The notes: a model not told the origin generated them from the sequence alone. A stretch of 64,000 nucleotides of DNA from Rhizobiales bacterium NRL2 (GCA_001664005.1 CP016093.1:2811001-2875000), one strand, 5' to 3'. Shown: positions 28,137 to 36,852, counted from the stretch's first letter. Numbers and translations are program-made.

Positions 28137-29108
28137 ATGAGCCGCACCATCGCCGCCCTGATCGCCGCCGTCCTGATGACCGTCGCCGCCGCGGCCGCCG
28201 CCGCGACCGACATCATCGACGCGACCATGAAACACGGCATCGTCGTCGACCGGCCCACCATCCTGCTTTCCGATGTCCTGGAAGGCGCCGACGCCCGCGA
28301 GGACGTCGTCATCGCCCGCGCGCCGATGCCCGGCGACAAGGTGGCGCTCAACCCGCTCGCCGTCGCCCGCATTGCCGGGCGCCATCGCATACGCTGGATG
28401 CCGCCGGCGAACCTGCACCGCATCATGGTCCGCCGGGCCAGCCAGATCGTCGACGCCGGCCAGGTGCTGACCGAGATCGAACTCGCGCTGATGGACGCCG
28501 CACCCCAGGCCGACCTCGAGATCGAACTGGCCGGCCGCCGCCCCACCCTGCACGTCGCCACCGACGCCGACCCCAGCGTCCAGGTCGAAAGCATGGACTA
28601 TGACCGCCGCACGGGCCGGTTCACCGCCATCGTCGCCGCCCCGGCCGACGACCCGTCCGCGCAGCGCCACAAGATCCACGGCCGCGCCTGGCCGATGACG
28701 GAAGTGCCGGTCCTGTCCCGCGCGATCCGGCCGGGCGACGAGATCATGCCCCAGGACGTCGGCTGGCAGCGGGTCCGCGAGGACCGTGTGCGCCGCCAGA
28801 ACGTGGTCGACATCGCCGAGCTGGTCGGCATGAGCCCGAAGCGCTCGATCCCTGCCAACCGCATGGTCCGCGTCAGTGACCTGCGCCGGCCGGTGATGGT
28901 CGCCAAGGGCGATATCGTCACCATGATCTTCCTGACCAACGGACTGACGCTGACCGCCTCGGGCCGCGCCATCGAGGATGGCGGCCGCAATGCCGTGGTC
29001 CGCGTGATGAACGAACGCAGCCGCATGATCGTCGAAGGCCGCGTCACGGCGCCCGGAAGGGTGTCCGTCGGCGAGGCCGCCCACCGCCTGTCGCAGTTGC
29101 AGGACTGA
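28137..29108 (+). CDS. flgA: Flagellar basal body P-ring formation chaperone FlgA
   Basis: 323-aa periplasmic chaperone for FlgI. A signal peptide (MSRTIAALIAAVLMTVAAAA) is followed by a long N-terminal region, then the SAF domain (VPVLSRAIRPGDEI, SPKRSIPANRMVRVSDLRRP) and the conserved TMIFLTNGLTLTASGRAIEDG ending. ATG 28137, with GAGGTGA 5 nt upstream, is preferred over GTG 28128 inside the flgG stop region. Confidence 0.93.
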   Translation: MSRTIAALIAAVLMTVAAAAAAATDIIDATMKHGIVVDRPTILLSDVLEGADAREDVVIARAPMPGDKVALNPLAVARIAGRHRIRWMPPANLHRIMVRRASQIVDAGQVLTEIELALMDAAPQADLEIELAGRRPTLHVATDADPSVQVESMDYDRRTGRFTAIVAAPADDPSAQRHKIHGRAWPMTEVPVLSRAIRPGDEIMPQDVGWQRVREDRVRRQNVVDIAELVGMSPKRSIPANRMVRVSDLRRPVMVAKGDIVTMIFLTNGLTLTASGRAIEDGGRNAVVRVMNERSRMIVEGRVTAPGRVSVGEAAHRLSQLQD

Positions 29109-29152
29109 CCATGTCCGCCCCCCACAGCCATCCCCAGCAAGGTAGCACGCAG

Positions 29153-29902
29153 ATGACCCGAATGATCACCCGCCTCGGCGCTCTCGCCATCGCCGCCGCC
29201 GCCCTCGCCGCCTGCAGCACCGTCGACCGCGTCGCCAATATCGGCAAGGCGCCGGACCTGGCCGCGATCGAGGATCCGCGCAAGGACGAAAACTATCGCC
29301 AGGTCAGCCTGCCGATGCCGCGGCCGGAGCCCGTCATCCACCAGGCCAACTCGCTCTGGCGTCCCGGCGCGCGCGCCTTCTTCAAGGACCAGCGGGCCGC
29401 GCAGATCGGCGACATCCTGACCATCGTCGTCGCGATCCAGGACGAGGCCCAGCTCAACAACTCGACCACGCGCAACCGCACCGCCTCCGAGGACGCGGAC
29501 CTGACGCAGTTCTTCGGCCTGCAGGGGAACCTGCCCAACTTCCTGCCCGATGCCGTCGACCCGACCAGCCTTGTCAGCCTGGGCAACACCAGCGCCCACA
29601 ACGGCACCGGCACGGTGGACCGCGAGGAGACGATCAACCTGCAGGTCGCAGCCCTGGTGGTCGATGTCCTGCCGAACGGCAATCTGGTCATCGCCGGCCG
29701 CCAGGAGGTCCGGGTCAACTACGAGGTCCGCGATCTGCGCGTCTCCGGCGTGGTCCGCCCGCAGGACATTACCGCGACCAACACCATCCAGCACAGCCAG
29801 ATCGCCGAGGCGCGCATCTCCTACGGCGGCCGCGGCCAGCTCACCGACGTGCAGCAGCCGCGCTACGGCCAGCAGCTCTTCGACGTGCTGATGCCGTTCT
29901 GA
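29153..29902 (+). CDS. flgH: Flagellar L-ring lipoprotein FlgH
   Basis: 249-aa outer-membrane L-ring subunit. A lipoprotein signal (RLGALAIAAAALAACS) with the Cys at lipobox +1 is followed by NSLWRPGARAFFKDQRA, GDILTIVV and the C-terminal SYGGRGQLTDVQQPRYGQQ. Start 29153 places the signal peptide at the N-terminus; ATG 29111, with AGGA 6 nt upstream, would add 14 residues and is also possible. Last gene before a strong terminator. Confidence 0.94.
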   Translation: MTRMITRLGALAIAAAALAACSTVDRVANIGKAPDLAAIEDPRKDENYRQVSLPMPRPEPVIHQANSLWRPGARAFFKDQRAAQIGDILTIVVAIQDEAQLNNSTTRNRTASEDADLTQFFGLQGNLPNFLPDAVDPTSLVSLGNTSAHNGTGTVDREETINLQVAALVVDVLPNGNLVIAGRQEVRVNYEVRDLRVSGVVRPQDITATNTIQHSQIAEARISYGGRGQLTDVQQPRYGQQLFDVLMPF

Positions 29903-29959
29903 GCCAACAGTCTTCCCTCGTCCGAAAGACCATCCCCCAATAGTCTTGACAGGGAATTG

Positions 29960-29993
29960 GGCCGGCGCCCCGAAAGGCGCCGGCCTCTTTTTT
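29960..29993. terminator. Strong terminator between flgH and dksA
   Basis: A perfect 10-bp stem GGCCGGCGCC / GGCGCCGGCC with a CCGAAA loop is followed by TCTTTTTT on the plus strand. It ends the flgF-flgH transcript and probably also slows read-through from the convergent dksA. Confidence 0.9.
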
Positions 29994-30016
29994 GTCTCGA
30001 TGTCCGGGGCGCGGCA

Positions 30017-30433
30017 TCAGTCGTCGCGGTACGACTTCTCCCGCCGCTCGTGGCGCTCCTGCGCCTCCACGGAAAGGGTCGCGATCGGACGGGCCTCCAG
30101 CCGGTTCAGGCTGATCGGGTCGCCGGTGTCCTCGCAATAGCCATAGGTGTCGTCTTCGATGCGTTGCAGCGCGGCGTCGATCTTCGCGATCAGCTTGCGC
30201 TGCCGGTCACGCGTCCGCAGTTCCAGCGCGCGGTCGGTTTCGGTCGATGCGCGGTCGGCGAGGTCGGCGAGACGCTCGGTCTCCGACTGCATGGTCTTGA
30301 TGGTTTCCTGAGAGTCCCGAAGGATGTCGTCCCGCCAGCGCAGAAGCTTCTTGCGGAAGTATTCCTTCTGGACGGGGTTCATGAACGGCTCGTCATCGCT
30401 GGGCCGATACCCGTCACTCGATTGGATCCCCAT
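30017..30433 (-). CDS. dksA: DksA-family RNA polymerase regulator with degenerate zinc finger
   Basis: 138-aa protein binding the RNA polymerase secondary channel, acting with ppGpp in the stringent response. The coiled-coil tip motif DxxDxA is kept (DLADRAS), as is LELRTRDRQRKLIAKIDAAL. In the C-terminal finger (GYCEDTGDPISLNRLEARPIATLSVEAQ) only the first of four cysteines remains, so zinc binding is unlikely; this loss is seen in other alphaproteobacterial DksA proteins. A GGGAGG Shine-Dalgarno supports start 30433. It sits between flgH and fliX. Confidence 0.92.
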   Translation of the reverse strand: MGIQSSDGYRPSDDEPFMNPVQKEYFRKKLLRWRDDILRDSQETIKTMQSETERLADLADRASTETDRALELRTRDRQRKLIAKIDAALQRIEDDTYGYCEDTGDPISLNRLEARPIATLSVEAQERHERREKSYRDD

Positions 30434-30551
30434 TGGCCTCCCTCGTCGACTGATGGGATGAAACGGCGCGGAATATATGGGGCGCGGCAGAACGCCACAA
30501 GCCTTTTCGGTGAAAAAGGACGATTGCGAACTATCGGTTTAACAGCCTGAC

Positions 30552-30968
30552 CTAATTGTGATATTTGGCCAGTTCGACCGCGACGCGAAGATCGATCGCG
30601 TCAAGGGTTTCCTTGAGTCCCGGATCGTCGCTGTCGCTCCTGCGGGCCGACAACGCGCTCGCGAGGTTCTCCAGCGTCCGGCGCGTCAGGCTCCCCGAGA
30701 GCAGGGAGATGCGAATTTCGTCCAGCCGGTCGAGAAGGTCGTCTGCGCGGCGGATTTCCTGGCGGCGGCGGCGTTCGGGCGTGTCGTCCTCCTGCGCCAG
30801 CAGCACCGCGCCGAGCGCCGACGGGCCGCCCAGTCCGGTCAGCATCGCCGGCGCGCCGGCCTGGGGAGATTCGCCGACCGCGAAGGTCCCGCCGTCGGCC
30901 CGCTGTTCGCGCCGCCGGGTCCGGTTCACCGGCTGGGCGCTCTTCAGGCTCTGGGTGTCGATCTTCAT
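30552..30968 (-). CDS. fliX: Flagellar assembly regulator FliX
   Basis: 138 aa. The disordered basic N-terminus and conserved C-terminal helical domain (RRADDLLDRLDEIRISLLSG, LKETLDAIDLRVAVELAKYH) match FliX of Caulobacter, which couples flagellar assembly to the sigma-54 activator FlbD. The divergent fliX / flgI arrangement is also as in Caulobacter. Start 30968 chosen at MKIDTQSLKS. Presence of FliX agrees with the sigma-54 promoters at flgF and flgI. FlbD itself is not in the window. Confidence 0.88.
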   Translation of the reverse strand: MKIDTQSLKSAQPVNRTRRREQRADGGTFAVGESPQAGAPAMLTGLGGPSALGAVLLAQEDDTPERRRRQEIRRADDLLDRLDEIRISLLSGSLTRRTLENLASALSARRSDSDDPGLKETLDAIDLRVAVELAKYHN

Positions 30969-31124
30969 GTGCGTTCGAATCCTGTCCTCATGACCAGCGA
31001 CTGTCACCGAACGGCGTAAAGATTTCCTTTAGAACCGGCAGATATTGCCGCCCCGGCGGCAGAAACGTCCCGCCGCGAGGTCCGGCCATGGGCGGTATCC
31101 CCCGGAAAAGTCGGAACTTTTTCA

Positions 31125-31140
31125 TGGCATGACTTTCGCT
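31125..31140 (+). promoter_or_regulatory. Sigma-54 promoter of the flgI operon
   Basis: TGGCATG-ACTT-TCGCT has the invariant GG and GC separated by 10 nt and single differences in each element from TGGCACG-N4-TTGCT. It lies 41 bp upstream of the flgI start. Confidence 0.75.
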
Positions 31141-31180
31141 TGAAGGATGCCGCCAGAACAGCATCTCACAGGGCAGAACC

Positions 31181-32296
31181 ATGCTTCGTACCGTACTCGC
31201 CGCGCTCATCGGAACATTCGCCGTCCTCGCGGCCGCACCTTCGGAGGCGTCCTCGGTCCGGCTGAAGGACATCGTCGAGTTCGAAGGCATCCGCGACAAC
31301 CCGCTGGTGGGCTACGGCCTGGTCGTCGGCCTGCAGGGCACGGGCGACACCCTGAACAACTCCCCATTCACCCAGCAGAGCCTGGAGGCAATGCTGGAGC
31401 GGCTGGGCGTCAATACCCGCGACCAGAACATCAACACCGAGAACGTTGCCGCAGTGATGGTCACCGCCGACCTGCCGGCCTTCGGGCGGCAGGGCTCCCG
31501 CATCGACGTGGTGGTCAACTCCATGGGCGACGCCGAAAGCCTGCTTGGCGGCACGCTGCTGGTCACCCCGCTGATCGGCGCCGACGGCGAGGTCTATGCC
31601 GTGGCCCAGGGTCCGATCATCGTCGGCGGCTTCAGCGCCACCGGCAACGCCCAGACCGTCACCAAGAACATTCCCACCGTCGGGCGCATCTCCAACGGCG
31701 GCATCGTCGAGCGCGAGACCGGCTTCGAACTGGTGCACATGAACCAGATGCGGCTCAGCCTGCGCAACCCGGACCTGACCACCGCCATGCGGGTCGAGGA
31801 GGCGATCAACGGCCAGCTGGGCAAGCGCATCTCCAAGGCCGTCGACCCGACGACCGTCGTGCTGGCGATCCCGGAAGACCGCCGCCTCGACATGGTCGGC
31901 CTGCTGGCGGAGATCGAGCAGGTGCGCGTCGAAACCGATCAGATCGCCCGCATCGTCATCGACGAAAAGGCCGGCGTCATCGTCATGGGCCGCGACGTGC
32001 GGGTGGACGAGATCGCCATCGCCCAGGGCAATCTGACGGTCACCGTGACCGAAACGCCGCAGGTCAGCCAGCCCAACGCCTTCGCCGCGCAGGGCAACAC
32101 CGAGACCGTGGACCGCACCGCCATCCAGATCGACGAGGGCGAGGACCGCAAGCTGACGGTGCTCGAGCAGGGCGTCAGCCTGCAGCAGCTCGTCGATGGC
32201 CTGAACGCCCTCGGCGTGGGCCCGCGCGACATGATCTCCATCCTTCAGACCATCAAGGCCGCCGGCGCGCTGCAGGCGGAAATCGAGGTGATGTGA
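31181..32296 (+). CDS. flgI: Flagellar P-ring protein FlgI
   Basis: 371-aa periplasmic P-ring subunit. A signal peptide (MLRTVLAALIGTFAVLAAAPSEA) is followed by the signature RLKDIVEFEGIRDNPLVGYGLVVGLQGTGDT, then TADLPAFGRQGSRIDVVV, and it ends LGVGPRDMISILQTIKAAGALQAE. Standard length. First gene of flgI-flgJ-flgN-like, TGATG-coupled to the next gene. Confidence 0.97.
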   Translation: MLRTVLAALIGTFAVLAAAPSEASSVRLKDIVEFEGIRDNPLVGYGLVVGLQGTGDTLNNSPFTQQSLEAMLERLGVNTRDQNINTENVAAVMVTADLPAFGRQGSRIDVVVNSMGDAESLLGGTLLVTPLIGADGEVYAVAQGPIIVGGFSATGNAQTVTKNIPTVGRISNGGIVERETGFELVHMNQMRLSLRNPDLTTAMRVEEAINGQLGKRISKAVDPTTVVLAIPEDRRLDMVGLLAEIEQVRVETDQIARIVIDEKAGVIVMGRDVRVDEIAIAQGNLTVTVTETPQVSQPNAFAAQGNTETVDRTAIQIDEGEDRKLTVLEQGVSLQQLVDGLNALGVGPRDMISILQTIKAAGALQAEIEVM

Positions 32297-32607
32297 TGGC
32301 CGGTTTCGAACAGCTCAACGCCGCCCGCAACATCGTCCCGGCCGCACCGGAGGCGCCGCAGAGCGCGGCGCAGAAGAAGGCCAGGGAAACCGCCGAGGAC
32401 TTCGAGGCGGTGTTCATCTCCCAGATGCTGGCGCACATGAAGATGGGCGTCGACCCCGACGGCGCCTTCGCCGGCGGCAAGGGCGAGGAAGCCTTCCAGT
32501 CGGTGATGAATGAGAAATATGGCGAGGCCGTCGCCGAGATGGGCGGGATCGGCATCGCCGACGCCATCTACCGCGAGATCCTGAAACTGCAGGAGAGCAC
32601 GGAATGA
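32296..32607 (+). CDS. Rod-binding protein (FlgJ N-terminal domain only)
   Basis: 103-aa rod-cap-like protein. The conserved rod-binding segment TAEDFEAVFISQMLAHM, then FAGGKGEEAFQSVMNEKYGEAVAEMGGIGIADAIYR, is the FlgJ N-terminal domain; the muramidase domain of enterobacterial FlgJ is absent, as usual in alphaproteobacteria. The start codon overlaps the flgI stop (TGATG). Confidence 0.9.
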   Translation: MAGFEQLNAARNIVPAAPEAPQSAAQKKARETAEDFEAVFISQMLAHMKMGVDPDGAFAGGKGEEAFQSVMNEKYGEAVAEMGGIGIADAIYREILKLQESTE

Positions 32608-33044
32608 GCACCGAAAGCGGCCCCGCCGCCGTGACCGAGAGCGCCCGCCGCCTGATCGAGCTGATCGAGACCGAAAACGCCTGCCTGGAAGCCCGGCAGC
32701 CCCCGAAGCTCGCCGACACCGAGGCCCGGAAGCGCGACCTGATCGAACGCTACCGCGCCGAAGTCGACATGATACGTTCGGGCCGTGTCCGCATCCGTCC
32801 CGAGGAACGCCAGATACTGATCGACACCGGCCGCGCGCTGGAGACCGCCATGGCGCGGCACGCCCGCATGGTCGTGCGCATGAAGTCAGTCACCGAGGGG
32901 CTGGTCCACGCCGTGGCCGAGCGCGCCGCCCGCAACAAGGCGCCGGCGGACGGCTATGGCGCCAATGGGCGCGTCCAGGCCGCGACCCTGGCGCGCAACG
33001 CCTATCGCGCGCCGACAGCGCTTTCCGTCAACCGGATGGTCTGA
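32604..33044 (+). CDS. FlgN-like flagellar export chaperone
   Basis: 146-aa helical protein: ARRLIELIETENACLEARQPPKLADTEARKRDLIERYRAEV, then a helix around RALETAMARHARMVVRMKSVTEGLV and a less conserved C-terminus. The pattern resembles FlgN/FlgN-like proteins that chaperone hook-filament junction proteins. Overlaps the rod-binding gene by 4 nt. Assignment rests on position and helical pattern; identity is moderately sure. Confidence 0.7.
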   Translation: MSTESGPAAVTESARRLIELIETENACLEARQPPKLADTEARKRDLIERYRAEVDMIRSGRVRIRPEERQILIDTGRALETAMARHARMVVRMKSVTEGLVHAVAERAARNKAPADGYGANGRVQAATLARNAYRAPTALSVNRMV

Positions 33045-33103
33045 TCGCGGCAAGGTCCGCAGGTACGGCCCGGGTTCCGGTTCCCTCAACGCCACGCAAA
33101 CGC

Positions 33104-33131
33104 TTGATCATGCCGTCGGCCGATCTAGAAT
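33104..33131 (+). promoter_or_regulatory. Sigma-70-type promoter of the crotonase-TetR operon
   Basis: TTGATC (-35), a 16-nt spacer and TAGAAT (-10) lie about 35 bp upstream of the crotonase start. The -10 is inside the palindromic operator, so bound repressor would block it. Confidence 0.55.
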
Positions 33132-33148
33132 GAACGCTGTTCATTCTA
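33126..33148. promoter_or_regulatory. Palindromic operator, probably for the adjacent TetR regulator
   Basis: Perfect 10-bp arms TAGAATGAAC and GTTCATTCTA separated by GCT, overlapping the -10 element. The TGAAC/GTTCA core resembles operators of TetR-family acyl-CoA-responsive regulators. The second gene of the operon encodes a TetR protein, suggesting autoregulation. Confidence 0.75.
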
Positions 33149-33167
33149 CTGATCAAGGTTCAATCCA

Positions 33168-34037
33168 ATGGCTGACGATGCTTTCGAGACGGTCCGTTAC
33201 GAGAAGGAAGGCCGCATCGCGCGGATCACGCTCGACAGGCCGGACCGGCTGAATGCCATCGGCAGCGGCATGCCCGGCGAGATCGCCGCCGCGGTGGCGC
33301 GCGCGAATGCCGACGACGAGATCCACGCGATTGTCGTCCAGGGCGCCGGCCGGGCCTTCTGCGCCGGCTACGACCTCAAGGAATACGCTGAAGCCGAGGG
33401 CGAGAATCCCGGCGTCCAGTCCATGCCGTGGGATCCGATGATCGACTACAAGTGGATGCGGGACTGCACGGAGAAGTTCATGACACTCTGGCGCAGCGAC
33501 AAGCCGACCATCGCCAAGGTGCACGGCTACGCCGTCGCCGGCGGCAGCGACATCGCGCTCTCCTGCGATTTCGTGGTCATGGCCGAGAATGCTCAGATCG
33601 GCTATCCGCCCGCACGGGTCTGGGGCTGCCCCACCACGGCGATGTGGGTCTACCGCCTCGGCCCGGAAATGGCGAAGCGCATGCTGCTCACCGGCGACCT
33701 GATCGACGGCGCGGAGGCGAAACGGATCGGCCTGGTGCTCGACGCCGTGCCGGAAGCGGAGCTGGAGGACCGGGTCCAGACCCTGGCGCAACGCATGGCC
33801 GGCGTGCCGAAGAACCAGCTCATGATGCAGAAGATGATGATCAACCAGGCCATCGACATCATGGGCCTGCGCCATACCCAGATGTTCGCCACGCTGTTCG
33901 ACGGCATGACCCGCCATTCGCCCGAAGGCATGTGGTTCAAGGACCTCGCCGAGCGCGAGGGCTTCCACACCGCGGTCGCCCATCGGGACAGCGGTCAGGC
34001 CATTCCGGAGGGCCGCGAACTGAAAACGGGACGATGA
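33168..34037 (+). CDS. Crotonase family protein with both catalytic Glu positions changed
   Basis: 289 aa, longer than typical hydratases owing to an insertion and a C-terminal extension. The fold is clear (GAGRAFCAGYDLKEY, YAVAGGSDIALSCDFVVMAE), but the hydratase Glu residues read Asp (GGSDIAL) and Ala (YPPARVWG), so classic hydration is unlikely. In an operon with a TetR gene (ATGA overlap), under a palindromic operator. Possible CoA-ester isomerase, hydrolase or other crotonase activity; substrate unknown. Confidence 0.8.
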   Translation: MADDAFETVRYEKEGRIARITLDRPDRLNAIGSGMPGEIAAAVARANADDEIHAIVVQGAGRAFCAGYDLKEYAEAEGENPGVQSMPWDPMIDYKWMRDCTEKFMTLWRSDKPTIAKVHGYAVAGGSDIALSCDFVVMAENAQIGYPPARVWGCPTTAMWVYRLGPEMAKRMLLTGDLIDGAEAKRIGLVLDAVPEAELEDRVQTLAQRMAGVPKNQLMMQKMMINQAIDIMGLRHTQMFATLFDGMTRHSPEGMWFKDLAEREGFHTAVAHRDSGQAIPEGRELKTGR

Positions 34038-34690
34038 GCGCGACGCGCCGGGCCGAGCGGCGCGCGGCCATCCGCGGCTTCCGGCGCGCGCAGCTTCTCG
34101 AGGCGGCGCAAGGCGTCTTCATGGAACGCGGTCTCGACGGCGCGACCATGCGGGCCATCGCCGAGGCGGCCGGCTGCGCCGTCGGCACGCTCTATCTGCA
34201 CTTCGCCGACAAGGAGGCCATGTACGCCGCCCTGCTGGAGGACAGCCTGGACGAACTCGCCGCCCAGGTGCGGGCGGCCGGCGAAACCGAGACGGATCCG
34301 CACCGGCGGGCCCGGACGGTGCTGGGCGGCATGTACAGCTTCTACGCGGCGCGGCCGGACGAGCTCGAACTGGGGCTCTACCTGTTCGGCGGCGCGCGGC
34401 GGCGCGGTCTCGGGCCGGAAGCCGACCGCCGGCTCAACGCCGGGCTGGAAAAGACCATCGACCTGAAAATCGGCGCGCTGCGCGCCATCGCGCCCGGACT
34501 CGATGACGGTCGCGCGCGCGCGATCGTCGCCGGCCTGCTCGCGGAAACAGTGGGCGCACTGATCCTGCAGGCCACGGGCCGTCTCAAGCTGCTTGCGGTG
34601 AGCGCCAGGGAGCTGGTCGCCCGGCGCGTCGAGGTGTCGATCGCCGAAACGGAAAGCGTCCTCCCCCCGGGCCGGGAGAAGGACGCCTGA
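34034..34690 (+). CDS. TetR/AcrR family transcriptional regulator
   Basis: 218 aa. The N-terminal helix-turn-helix (LLEAAQGVFMERGLDGATMRAIAEAAGCAVGTLYLHFADKEAM, about 22-66) is typical. The C-terminal ligand domain is Leu/Ala-rich. Overlaps the crotonase stop by 4 nt, so it probably represses its own operon through the palindrome at 33126-33148, responding to an acyl-CoA or related ligand (inference). Confidence 0.92.
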   Translation: MSATRRAERRAAIRGFRRAQLLEAAQGVFMERGLDGATMRAIAEAAGCAVGTLYLHFADKEAMYAALLEDSLDELAAQVRAAGETETDPHRRARTVLGGMYSFYAARPDELELGLYLFGGARRRGLGPEADRRLNAGLEKTIDLKIGALRAIAPGLDDGRARAIVAGLLAETVGALILQATGRLKLLAVSARELVARRVEVSIAETESVLPPGREKDA

Positions 34691-34699
34691 TCGCTGCTT

Positions 34700-34714
34700 G
34701 CCGGAAAGTCCGGC
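34700..34714. terminator. Short hairpin between tetR and rplS
   Basis: GCCGGA-AAG-TCCGGC, a 6-bp stem between the convergent stops. The following CTTACTTCTT is only weakly T-rich, so termination efficiency is uncertain. Confidence 0.4.
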
Positions 34715-34715
34715 C

Positions 34716-35093
34716 TTACTTCTTCGCGGCGCGTTCCACGCGGCGCTCGGCGATGCGGGCCGACTTGCCGCGGCGGCCGCGCAGGTAATAGAGCTTCGCG
34801 CGGCGGACCTTGCCGCGGCGCACGACGTCGATGCTGTCGATCGAGGGCGAATAGAGCGGGAAGATGCGCTCCACGCCCTCGCCGTAGGAAATCTTGCGGA
34901 CCGTGAAGGAGGAATTCAGACCCCGGTTGCGCCGGGCGATGCAGACGCCTTCGAAGGCCTGCACGCGTTCGCGGTTGCCCTCGGTCACGCGCACGTTCAC
35001 GCGCACGGTGTCGCCCGGCTGGAACACCGGGATGGTCTTGCCTTCCGTGACGCGCGCGATCTCGGCGGCGTTGATCTCGTCGATGAGGTTCAT
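34716..35093 (-). CDS. rplS: 50S ribosomal protein L19
   Basis: 125 aa at the 30S-50S interface. Hallmarks: [46 protein letters not shown] and [19 protein letters not shown]. The start at 35093 gives [13 protein letters not shown]. Last gene of ffh-rpsP-rimM-trmD-rplS, a conserved order. Confidence 0.97.
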   Translation of the reverse strand: MNLIDEINAAEIARVTEGKTIPVFQPGDTVRVNVRVTEGNRERVQAFEGVCIARRNRGLNSSFTVRKISYGEGVERIFPLYSPSIDSIDVVRRGKVRRAKLYYLRGRRGKSARIAERRVERAAKK

Positions 35094-35098
35094 CTCTC

Positions 35099-35803
35099 TC
35101 AACCTTCTTCGTTCGTGTAGCGTCGCCAGAGGTCCGGTCTCCGTTCCCGGGTCAGCCGTTCCGATTCGGCTTTCCGCCAGGCGCGGATGCGGGCGTGGTC
35201 GCCGCTCAACAATATCCCAGGAGGGGTCATTCCCTCCCAATCCCGCGGACGGGTGTAGTGCGGATATTCGAGAAGCCCGTCCGCGAAGCTCTCTTCCGCA
35301 AGGCTGTCGGCATTGCCCGCCACACCGGGCAACAGCCGCACCACCGCATCCATCAGCGCCAGCGCTGCATACTCGCCGCCCGACAACACGAAGTCGCCGA
35401 GGCTGACCTCCATCACGCCGCGGGCGTCCAGCACCCGCTGGTCGACGCCCTCGAACCGGCCGCAGATCAGCGTGGCCGACCCGGCCTCCCTGACCGTCCC
35501 GACCAGTTCCTGATCCAGCCTCCGCCCGCGCGGGCTGAAGTAGATCAGCGGACCGCCGGCCGCGTGGCTGGCGTCGATCGCGGCCGCCAGCACATCGGGG
35601 CGCATGACCATGCCGGCGCCGCCCCCGAACGGCGCGTCGTCGACGGAGCGGTGTTTATCATGAGCGAAGCCCCGGATGTCCACTGTTTTCAGCGTCCAGA
35701 TCCCCGCTTCCAGCGCTTTTCCGGCCAGTGCGACGCCCAGCGGTCCGGGAAACACTTCCGGGTAGAGCGTCAGCACCGTCGCGCCGAATGCGGGCCCGCT
35801 CAT
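35099..35803 (-). CDS. trmD: tRNA (guanine-N1)-methyltransferase TrmD
   Basis: 234-aa SPOUT methyltransferase making m1G37 in tRNAs. Seen: the N-terminal [36 protein letters not shown], the knot segment [15 protein letters not shown] and [28 protein letters not shown], and the C-terminal YTRPRDWEG. The start overlaps the rimM stop by 4 nt. Confidence 0.97.
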   Translation of the reverse strand: MSGPAFGATVLTLYPEVFPGPLGVALAGKALEAGIWTLKTVDIRGFAHDKHRSVDDAPFGGGAGMVMRPDVLAAAIDASHAAGGPLIYFSPRGRRLDQELVGTVREAGSATLICGRFEGVDQRVLDARGVMEVSLGDFVLSGGEYAALALMDAVVRLLPGVAGNADSLAEESFADGLLEYPHYTRPRDWEGMTPPGILLSGDHARIRAWRKAESERLTRERRPDLWRRYTNEEG

Positions 35804-36360
35804 CCCGCCTTCCCGGCCTCGCCGTCCGGCTCCTCCGGTTCGCCAGTGTCGATCACCTCGATCTCGTCGGGCAGGACGACGACAAGCCGCCCGCCGGCGA
35901 CATCCACCTCGGGCACCGCGTCGCGGGTGAAAGGCAACATCAGCGCGCTGCCCTTGGCCGGCTTGATGTCGAGCACGTCTCCGGCGCCGAAATCATGAAT
36001 TGCCCGCACCCGGCCGATCCGCTGGCCTTCCGCCGTCTCCACAACAAGGCCGATCAGGTCGGCGTGGTAGAAGTCCTCCGCATCGTCCAGGTCCGGCAAC
36101 GCTGCGCGATCGGCATGCAGCACCAGACCCTTCAGCGCCAGCGCCGCGTCCCGATCGCCGACGCCCGAAAGTCCCGCGACGACACCTTCCTTCGCGGTCC
36201 CCGTCACGGTCACCCGGAAGGCGCGTTCGCCGTTCTCGTCGGTCAGCGGCCCATAGGCGGCGACGTCTTCCGGCGTTTCGGTGAAGGTCTTCAGGCGCAC
36301 CCGTCCCTTCACGCCATGGGCGCCCGTGACAACGGCAACGGCGACTTTACCTGCGGGCAT
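35800..36360 (-). CDS. rimM: Ribosome maturation factor RimM
   Basis: 186-aa 16S rRNA processing factor. N-terminal [24 protein letters not shown], then a C-terminal PRC-barrel ([32 protein letters not shown]...[14 protein letters not shown]). It binds S19 during assembly of the 30S head. Coupled to trmD, 27 nt from rpsP. Confidence 0.95.
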   Translation of the reverse strand: MPAGKVAVAVVTGAHGVKGRVRLKTFTETPEDVAAYGPLTDENGERAFRVTVTGTAKEGVVAGLSGVGDRDAALALKGLVLHADRAALPDLDDAEDFYHADLIGLVVETAEGQRIGRVRAIHDFGAGDVLDIKPAKGSALMLPFTRDAVPEVDVAGGRLVVVLPDEIEVIDTGEPEEPDGEAGKAG

Positions 36361-36387
36361 GGCGGCACCGGCGGCGTCGGAACCCGG

Positions 36388-36852
36388 TCAGGATTCGGCC
36401 GCTTTCTCCTCCGCCGGAACTTCCTCGGCCTGGGTTTCTTCGGCCGGAGCTTCCTCGGCCGGAGCTTCCGCTTCGGCGGGCGCCGCCTCGGCGTCAGCCT
36501 TGGCCTGGGCCGCTTCCTCCGCCTTCAGACGCGCGGCCTCGATGCGCTCCTGCGCCTTGGTGCCGGGCTTGGCCTTCTGGGGATTGTTGCGGGTCTTGGG
36601 CTCCAGCACGCCTTCCTTCTCCAGGAACTTGGAGATGCGGTCGGTCGGCTGGGCGCCGACGGACAGCCAGTGCTTCGCACGCTCCAGATCGATGACGACC
36701 CGGTCTTCGCGGTCCTTGGGCAGCATCGGGTCGTAATGGCCGATGCGCTCGATGAAGCCGCCATCGCGCATGGCGCGGGCGTCGGCGACGACGATACGGT
36801 AGAAGGGGCGCCTCTTGGCGCCGCCACGGGACAGCCTGATCTTCACGGCCAT
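36388..36852 (-). CDS. rpsP: 30S ribosomal protein S16 with acidic C-terminal tail
   Basis: 154 aa. The core (about 1-85) is canonical: [26 protein letters not shown] and [15 protein letters not shown] low-complexity tail of about 50 residues rich in Ala and Glu (repeats of PAEEAPAEE type) follows; such extensions occur in other alphaproteobacterial S16 proteins and are likely disordered. Between ffh and rimM. Confidence 0.97.
   Translation of the reverse strand: MAVKIRLSRGGAKRRPFYRIVVADARAMRDGGFIERIGHYDPMLPKDREDRVVIDLERAKHWLSVGAQPTDRISKFLEKEGVLEPKTRNNPQKAKPGTKAQERIEAARLKAEEAAQAKADAEAAPAEAEAPAEEAPAEETQAEEVPAEEKAAES

Noticed and set aside
30972-30983. GTTCGAATCC resembling a tRNA T-loop
   Set aside because: Flanks do not pair into a T-stem and no acceptor or anticodon arm is found; it is the region before fliX.
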